Origin: Capitulum mitella
Lineage: Eukaryota; Arthropoda; Thecostraca; Pollicipedomorpha; Pollicipedidae
Assembly (NCBI GenBank): GCA_030062745.1
Contig: CP099854.1
Location: forward strand, 4,625,301 to 4,689,300
Direction: 5' to 3'
Length of the DNA: 64,000 nucleotides
Positions within the stretch are counted from its first letter, which is position 1, and every line of letters starts with the position of its first letter. Positions 56,181 through 64,000 of this stretch are shown here, piece after piece. The position numbers and the translations under genes are program-made. The notes below the pieces were generated by a model. It was not told the DNA's origin. It ran no database searches and was given only the letters and a program-made list of their open reading frames with translations.

Positions 56181-57269
56181 GTAATCGCTGCATTTAACCC
56201 GGATTTTTTTATCCGAGTGCGACTGGTCCGCAGGTCTCACCGAAACCGCACGACGCTGGTTCAATCTGCCCACGGCCGCCTCCGCGGGGTCGGCGCCGGC
56301 GCCAGGTCGCAGTTAAGCAGACCGTCACGCCCGGCTCGCCGCCCGTCTTAAGTCAAAGTCGCTGACGCAGACGTGACCCGGATCAGCCGTCCGCGCCGAC
56401 CTCCCGGGCGGGCGGGTGACCCGAGGAATGCAGACCGCCGTGGCCCGGCCCGGCCCGGCCGCAGCTTAGCGGGCGACACGTGACGATTAGTTTCGCGAAA
56501 AAACCCGCCGGCGCCGACTCGCCCGCGGCCGCGGTTTCGCAAACGCGCGGCGCGCGTCGCTGGAGGGCGGCCGGTGGACGGCCGGCCGCGGCCAGCACGG
56601 CGGCCTCGGGCGTTTTCGGCCGGCGGTTACCTTGTGGGCGCCAGCAACGTCTTTGGTGCGGAGCTATGCGGGACGGCATAGCTGAGCAGGCGGAGTGGGT
56701 CATTGACTCGAACGTGGCGCGGAATGGTGGCTGGTGCGGGAGTCTGCGTAACGGGATAACATCGCTGGCATTCGGGACTAATTGATGATGCTTATGGGGG
56801 TTATGACTCCTGGCACCCTTTGATGAGCTTCATGTTGAGGTAAAGACCATAACTGGCTTGGAAGTCGGTTTTTTTACATAGGCATCGAAGCCGTAACGTT
56901 AAGTGTTAGAGAAAACGAAGCAGACCAGGGGGGAGATTAAAAAACCTTCAGGTTATGTTTGGTAAATGACATTATCGGCATGGTCGAACTGCAGCTAAAG
57001 TAAGGACGTAGCCGCATGATCTATGGGGACCTCCTATTGGGGTTGAAACTCTACGTGTTCTTACGCACTAAAAATGAGAATAAAAACAGTCCTGAACCCG
57101 AAAAGAGGTGGCCAAAATCCGAAGAGTTTCATTGTTGAGGGGGGTTAAGTTTGTCCTATTCCCCTTGGCAAAATCCTGGCTACTGCCCTGACTAAAGTGG
57201 GGGTGAAATAACCCCCTTCGCGGAAACAGTCTCGAAAAACGGGGTGAATGGATGGAAGTCGTAGGAAAG
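56181..57269. other. CpG-rich patch then unstructured tract
   Basis: 56260-56680 is GC- and CpG-dense on both strands. A minus-strand ATG at about 56673 has a donor (AAG|GTAACC) after 16 codons, a weak exon signal. From 56780 on nothing was recognised. Confidence 0.35.
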
Positions 57270-57650
57270 GAAACATGATCTCCTCTTGCCGAGACATGAG
57301 GACAGAAAAGTGATCAGGAAGCACAGAGTTCAGCAGCTGGGTATTGCCGCAATTGTAATGCCGCTGGGCATTACATGTCCATTTAAAAGGCACGAAATTA
57401 GGTCGTCCGTGAAGATGCTGAACAGCCAGGGGCAAACAAGAGACTCATGAAGGATATAAAAGATCATGTAATAATAGATATATATACGTAATAATAGATA
57501 GATAGATCATGGAATAACAGAAGGTAAAGGGAGCCGCCCCTGAATACATGCGCTAGTCACTGAGGTAGCCTTCAAACCATCGCGGGTCGATGCCGTACCA
57601 CTGCAGCTTTGTCAGGAGGACACCATGATCAAGCTGTCAAACGTTTGGCT
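57270..57650 (-). pseudogene. LINE (non-LTR) reverse-transcriptase fossil
   Basis: On the minus strand, in order: LDHGVLLTKLQWYGIDPRWF then EGYLSD (57557-57635), which matches the RT block after F-D-x-V-D-H; a microsatellite-containing gap; PWLFSIFTDDLISCLLNGH (57370-57450), the block after P-Q-G-S-V-L-G-P; and TQLLNSVLPDHFSVLMSRQE (57275-57355), where the catalytic Y-A-D-D has decayed to Y-N-C-G-N. Stops and frame changes interrupt it. A Jockey/CR1-like non-LTR element fits, but the clade is not settled. No endonuclease part was seen. Confidence 0.6.
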
Positions 57651-58652
57651 GAGTGGATGCAACGGCGTCAGCCATGTGCCCTGTGTCGGTGCCATGCGTG
57701 ATCGACCGCCTCCGCTACCAGGACCACTGCAGCATCCTCACCCTATTTTGCAGACCAAGTGCAAACTCGCGGATGCCTCCAGAAATTTATGCGATCACTT
57801 CACATTTCAAAACACAAGAAATCGCAGGCGGATATGATAAGAATAGATTTAACACGATTTCGCAGGCGCCATTGCTCGTTTTTCGTTTTGTTCCTTCTTG
57901 CACGTTCTCAAGAAACTTCTTGATAAACTCTACTAATTCTAAATAACTAAACAATAGAATTTTGCCTCACGGCTACGATGTCGATGCACATGCAGCGTTA
58001 TAGGCCATCGCAAACATGGTATCATCGGGTGTTTTTTGCACGTTTTCGTCGAAGGAGTCGTGGAGTTAGTGGAACGAAACAAAACACAACCAACTGTTGT
58101 TTGAAATATGGAAATAAAGTAAACAAAACGCAAGGAAAACGTACTAAGAGATTTTCTCTAAATCTTAAAAAGGCTCCGTGATCATAACGTCACGGATAGC
58201 TGACGACTTGTTATGGAATGCCAGCTGTTGTGCGGGTATTGATGCCTTTGGCTGTATACAAGCATGTGGTCGGCCTTTTTATTCCTCAGTGTTTGCAAAG
58301 TAGCGGCAATATCAGGGGAAAAGGTGTTGGAAAGACCATTACTTTCTTGCGACACATCGCACCTCCCATTCCAATAATCAATGGGTCCACAGCTTCGCAG
58401 CAAGTGGAATCAATACCCTGAACACTAAGGCAACGAAAAGAATCAACATCCCTTACAAATGTTGTAAGAATGACGACAAATACAAGTTTAGTTTTCAGTG
58501 GAAACGGCTGAGTGAGGACTACATGAAAGCACAGCCACGATGCATTATTTTCAGAAAAGGAAAGGTTAAGCGTCACACCACTTTGAAGATAACTCATCGA
58601 GCTGCCCTGAGACAACCAATGCTAACGATCATATCTGGAAAGAATTCGACGC
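57651..58652. other. Tract without recognised gene
   Basis: May include more decayed LINE sequence to about 57840. Remaining frames are short and unrecognised. Confidence 0.4.
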
Positions 58653-59871
58653 TTAACCCTATTCCCGGAGGGCTAGACGGTATGGCCGATTCCCGGCAGG
58701 AGGAGGCGGATTCGGCCCCCCCCCTGAGATCTCGAGAACTACTCGTCCGATTTCATCGCAACAAACGGCAATCGATTTGCCGTGACGTGAACTACATTTT
58801 TATAAAAAGAAATTTCCAAAATTTTGAAATTTATGGATACAGAGGGAAAAACTGTCAAAATGGTGGGGGTACTTTTGGAATTCTTATAACTCCGTTGTTT
58901 ATGGACCGATTTCGATGAAACTGGCATGATTCGAGAGATTATGAATAGGGCTTTTACCATGGGTCCGCAAATCTGAAATTTTGAGAAAATTCATGGGCAT
59001 TCACAGGGTTTCAAAAATAGGAGGATTAGTTTTCTAACAGCTGGGTGAACAAAAGAGGCAAACACCATTTTTTGGCTTCTGCTAGTCATGTTATACTAAA
59101 GAAGTACAAATCGCATTACAATGTTTGTATAATGTTAACATAGGCGGTGCCAGGGACATGAAAAAGGGGGAACTGTCATGGTCACACGTTTCTCAGATCA
59201 ACTTGTGGCCTTTGACCTTAAATGACCTCCAGTGACCTTGGGGTCACCTGGAATGATCTCCTATGCATTTAATATTATCTTTAAACGTTTTCAATCATTT
59301 GAATTCACTCTATTTCAAAAATTTCATTTTATGGCTATTGCGATATAGGGTACGCGCACTGACATTTTAGGTCATAGCTCCGTGACCCGACCTGATATCA
59401 AGCTGAAACTTGGTACGCAAGTAGAAGGCATCCTTTTATGTTATCTATATTCGGGTTTGGCATTTGAAAGAACGGCGCCAAAATTATTGCGAAAAAACAA
59501 ATTTTAACTTTTAACCTTGACCTGACCTTGTAAAATGACCTCAGGTAAACAAAATTACGTCTGCACATGGCCCAACTATTTAGCTATAGATCCATATAAA
59601 GTTTTAAGTTCTATCTTAAAAACTCTGTTTTTGGCAGCCATTTTCCTTTTACCCTTAACATGGCCAAAAATGGCATGAAGTACCTCCCAAAAACGTTGCC
59701 TGGCTCAGCCCCTGAGCAAAGTACAATTTTGAAATTTCGCCACGGCACGTAGAAAGAATGGCTAGGAAAAGTCACCAATTTTCGTGAAGCTGCGTTAAAA
59801 AGCCTGGAATTGGCAAGCAAAAAACCCGAGGGGGGGCGGATTCCGCTCCCACCTGCCGGGAATAGGGTTAA
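58653..59871 (+). mobile_element. TTAA-flanked MITE, family 1, copy C (best preserved)
   Basis: Starts TTAACCCTATTCCCGGAGGG and ends CCTGCCGGGAATAGGGTTAA: perfect 16-bp terminal repeats including TTAA on both sides. Length 1219 bp, no transposase. It contains GGCCTTTGACCT (a diverged DR1) and TGACCTTGACCT sites in the same places as copy A. Confidence 0.9.
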
Positions 59872-62231
59872 AGCCTTATGGTAAGCCCCAGATCCCTTTT
59901 CTTTTTATTCGATCTTCTTTTCTTTTTTTTCTCTTTCCAGATCCCTTTTCTCCTTTTGGATCTGGCAGATTGTCCGTAAAGCAAATATCTATTCGGCAAA
60001 TTAGACAAACCGGCATACAAGAGCTGCATTCTTTGTGCTCGACTGAGATCACTTCATTCCCACAAGAAAATGTTCAGCACAGACACGTCGCCACACTATT
60101 GCTTAGCGTAAGGCTTCGCTCAGCACATTGGGAGTCATCATCAGTCGTGACGCCAGCTTCAAAGCTCCTTAAAAATCTCTCCAATCGAAGCGACGGCCGA
60201 TCTTGGGTCTTCCTCGGTTCAGCTTCACGACCTTCGGTGAGACCACGTCAAACGACACCAGGTCACCTTCGAAGCTGACCTGGTGTAGGTCAGCTTCGCG
60301 ACCTACGCCAGGCAGTGTCAGCGGACGCGGTCATCAGGTCGACCGGAAAGGGTGCAGCTGAGGCGCAGCAGATGTCTCACAAGAGTCGTGCTGCGGCCAG
60401 CCGCCAACGTCTACCAGCCGCAGACCATGGACGCATGGGTATGGAATCTGGGGCGAATTTTGGCGTGGAAAAATAAATCCCTCGAGCGCTAAAATGAGAC
60501 ATCTATGACGTATTTACATTACTTTACATTGCAATGCAGGAAAGCACATGAACAAATCTAGGTACTGGTATGGAATTTCATACCAACGATTTCTTTCGGT
60601 GTGGAAGGCTCCATACCAAAGGTAAACAAAGTTGCGCCTCTGCTTGGATGAGGTATACTGAATTGGCAACTCGCTCCAAAAACCGCACACCGACCAGATC
60701 CGGCCCACGTGCTAAGCATGCGGCACGTGGCAAGGAAAGCCGACCTGACATACGCGAGATGTGCGTTTTTCACGTTTTCGCATGTATTTCTGAAACCAAT
60801 TGCTGTTTTTTGTCCAAAAACAGCAATGTAATGGTCAGGACATTAGAAATCATTTTAGCATAAGAATTCACGTTTTGCTTAGCATAAACGATTTTAAAAT
60901 GAAGCTTAAACGTTGTTTCAGCATGGTTATCGCTGGCTTTTGGGAGAAACAGAATTACGATAAGACGTAGTTTTACTATCCATTTATCGCTCTAAATCGT
61001 TTTATGCATTATCTTGCAATCTTTTTTGTGGCTCAGGTATTGAGCACCGCAGCTGTGACTGGTCTAAACACGAGTTTGTGATGCATTTGAAGGAACAAGG
61101 TTTTTAGTGCTATGATCCCAGTGGTCATAGAACATCATGACGTATTTTTTGCAAGTTCTTATGAAATCTGGGTATCTTTCACCATGGGTGAAATTGTCTC
61201 TCAGTGTGTAAGTTCCCGCAGTTTACCTTGATAAAATTAATCAGGGCTAGGCAAATAGCAATCAGCGTGGTTGGCAGCAGCTGGCTGAAATTAATTTCTG
61301 AGACGGGTTTGAACCATTAAAGCAGGCCGGCAAAAAATAGCCGTGGTAGAATGTGGCAAAAAGAGTATTTCGTTGGAAAATTTTATTTTGCAAAAGTGCC
61401 CTTATATGCCTTTAATGACAAATGATAGTCTAAGCACAGAGGAGATGTTGTTCAGGGTCGCATGGGCAGTCACATGTCAGAATTTGATTTAAAAAAGTAT
61501 ACAGGAATAACTATCAGAAATAGTTCACACTTTATTATCGTCGTATTTCATTACCATTCAGGTAGTGCATTAGCAATAGCTTACTCATAAATCATACGAG
61601 TTGTTTCAAACCATACTGACGAGCGCAATCTTGAAAGGCATAGCGATATGACTACCGATATTTATTATCATTCGGGCTAGCAGTGGAGACCATTTTGACA
61701 ACAGTCACTATGGCCTGGCTAGGCTGCCGCAGTAAAATGGCAGTAATGTATGAGTGGCAATTTTGGGAACGAAAATAACGTTCAGAATGTATATGTAGCC
61801 TTGGTGTGCGACCGCGACAGCCGGCGGCTGGGCCCACGTTCGGTCGTGACCATGGGTGAGGCCCGAGGCCCAGTTCAAGCCAGGTTTACACGAGTGACAA
61901 AAAACGCGCGCCCACGCGGTTTTGTGGCAAAAAACGCGGCTCTGTCGCTTGAACGGCCTTGTCCGTCTCACGGCTGGCCAGCGAAGACGTCTGACGACGT
62001 TTTATGACGTATTCGTGGTATTTACGCCAGAGTTTTGCGGAGTGGTTGGGACGACTGTGAGGAATTTTTTGGAATTTCGTTCTCGTCTTGTATGTTACTA
62101 TTTAAGCCAAGTTTCGGCCAGTCAGTTCACCGGCTGTTTTGGCCTCTGGACGTTGTCAGATGTTCTTCACCTGGCAAATGATCACTTGACGACAGCCGGA
62201 GAACTACCTGGCCGAAACGTTATGTATGTAA

Positions 62232-62233
<2 letters not shown>
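59872..62233. other. Tract without recognised gene
   Basis: A polypyrimidine stretch at 59890-59960, an inverted repeat at 60255-60286, and a 33-bp near-duplicate around GTG(A/G)CAAAAAACGCG at 61892 and 61925. Short frames only. Confidence 0.4.
60255..60286. repeat. 11-bp inverted repeat with AGGTCA/TGACCT
   Basis: ACACCAGGTCA and TGACCTGGTGT around a 10-nt centre. A third AGGTCA follows at 60287. Confidence 0.75.

Positions 62234-62281
<48 letters not shown>
62234..62281. repeat. (TA)n microsatellite
   Basis: About 46 bp of TA dinucleotide. Confidence 0.95.
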
Positions 62282-64000
62282 GTTATGTATATCAATGTAA
62301 ATAAATACACACGAAACGAAGACAATACTCCGAAAAATTCCTCTATCCGTGGTATTTACGCTAATCAGCGGTCGCGTGGACTGGGGGTCTGTCGCGCGAA
62401 AAAATCAACCACGTCTTTTAGGCTGTGCTGCGGGTGCAGCTGCATCTGCCTGCGATCGGCGGCGCCATGACTTCGACCCGCCCCGGACCACGTGGCCTGT
62501 CCACGTGACCCCGTCAGGCTCGGCACTCGGGCTTTAGTTGGCGTTCGCTACCGGACCGCAGCCATGACCAGCATCCTAAAACAAGCGCTGCGTGCATTCG
62601 CCGTGTGAAACAGGGGTACAACGCCCAAACTTTCTACTGCGGGTGAAGCGCAATATTTCAGATGAACGTAGTCGGATCGGTTTACATATTTCGAAAAACC
62701 GTACTCGAGTCAGGCCGGCGAGACCGTAGTCGTGACGAAGTGTGACGTATGTACGACGTGGGAAAATGCGAGACAACCGCCGTCAGCTGTTGCAGAGTGA
62801 GGTCGTCCTGCCACCGAGGCAGGCAAAACCGATCGTGTGAACTGCCCTTGACCTGGTCTGGCTCGCTGATTGGCCGGCCGCAGTGGCCTGATGTGACGTG
62901 TCAAAACTGCTGGAAATGTGGGTGCGGCGAGTGTTGGGGGAACGTGTCTGAACGGCGTGGCGTTCAGACACAGTATAGCAGTTATATATAACACAATATA
63001 CCATAGAGTAAGTCGTGCTGTTCTAATATTTGAATACCAGGATGAGCCAGTGTACATATTTACACACAGCATACAAAGTTGCGTACACTGCAGTCATTTT
63101 GGGTCAATACGCCAGATTTGTCAAACTAAATGGCACAATGACCATATCAAATGGGCGTCTCAAAGGGGGATGCGTAGAAAACAATGAAAGGTTGAAAGAA
63201 TGACAATGCCTGGTAGATATTGAGTGCGTGATTACTCATAGAAATATTCCCTTCAGAATCCTGGCTGATTTAAGAAATTTGCAACTCCTCTTATATTCAT
63301 CCCTGTGGTTGATTTTTTTCTCCCTCTCTCCAGCAGTAATTGTTTAGAAATAAATGAATTTCAGAACTATGTCTTATACAGAATAACGTTGATTTACCTG
63401 AAGATTTGCGCCCACCATTCTGAAACAATGGCGGGCACAAATTTTCTAAATCTAAAGAAAGAATATTTAAGCCTCATTTGAAAAAAAGTTGTGCTAAAAG
63501 AGTAAGATCTCGTGTTTTGACGATTCCTCGGTCCTTTCAGTTACAATTCTGTCTCCGGATCCGAAAACGTCCTGGTTTCAGAAATTCTGGAAAGTATTCC
63601 CAGTCATCCGCTAATGAAAACGATTTTACTTGCCAGCTGCGCCGTAAATCAGACGAGGCTATAGGTTCATAAAAAAGGGTCATTTTATTTCTTTTTATTA
63701 CTGGAAAACTATAGTTCGATTTACGAAATAAAACACACCTATCGCTGTATAGCTGTTGAGCCTCTTGTTCTGCTACCAGAATCTCCCTATGGATTCTTGC
63801 AATGTGTAAATAATATGACATGTGACACGTACGGAAATGTTTTCGTAACACACATAGTCTCAAGAGATTCAGAATACATGACAAAAAACTTTGCATTTTC
63901 CCAAAACATTATCCCCTGTTTATGAGTCCTGGCTACGCCTATGATTGCATTATTTCAGAACGTGATGCGCTTTTGATCCTCAAATGCGAATTATAACCAC
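62282..64000. other. Right-edge tract without recognised gene
   Basis: A GC-rich piece (62440-62960) has only shadow frames. From 63000 the DNA is AT-rich. No splice-bounded exon was identified. Confidence 0.4.

Overview
The window is animal nuclear DNA, most likely from an arthropod or another invertebrate. It has spliced genes with canonical GT-AG sites, TATA boxes, CpG-rich patches at gene starts, tRNA-derived SINEs, TTAA-flanked MITEs, a decayed LINE and a cut-and-paste DNA transposon. Nothing bacterial or viral was recognised. Coding density is very low, and long reading frames mostly mislead here because the real genes are split into short GC-rich exons or broken by single-base lesions.

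Left part (1-21.3 kb). A proline-rich exon of a minus-strand gene lies at the left edge (12-123). A probable first coding exon, also minus strand, lies at 3953-4125. A TATA box, 5' leader and 14-nt first coding exon of a further minus-strand gene lie at 20211-20436. Between them are dispersed repeats, paired CRE sites and two TTAA-type MITEs (8558-9770, 15930-16629).

Centre (21.3-37.7 kb). The main finding is a split minus-strand gene reconstructed from nine phase-compatible coding exons (34828 down to 21942), with a tentative first exon at 37454-37488. It encodes about 480 residues: an acidic N-terminal segment, a polyproline segment, an AT-hook, an HMG box, an Ala-rich linker, a C2H2 zinc finger of U1/matrin spacing, a coiled coil and a short C-terminal tail. 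This is the build of a nuclear DNA-binding regulator. A single-exon, secreted fibrinogen-domain lectin-like gene (25430-26672, plus strand) is nested in one of its introns, with its own TATA box. Both genes carry single-base lesions in otherwise well-preserved reading frames. These are either recent inactivation or assembly error. Most introns of the HMG gene longer than about 400 bp hold their own minisatellite, including a 60-bp array with seven CRE-like sites and a 41-bp array with five evenly spaced CCAAT boxes.

Right part (37.7-64 kb). This is largely transposon territory: two more copies of the 1.2-kb TTAA MITE (39261-40466, 58653-59871); a 3.5-kb DNA transposon with inverted repeats of about 170-180 bp around a broken transposase-like gene (45842-49377); a LINE reverse-transcriptase fossil (57270-57650); SINE, palindrome and minisatellite tracts; and one probable terminal coding exon (51085-51327, plus strand).

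No rRNA, functional tRNA, CRISPR array or viral gene was recognised. All identities are by eye; exon boundaries are inferred from splice consensus and phase continuity.
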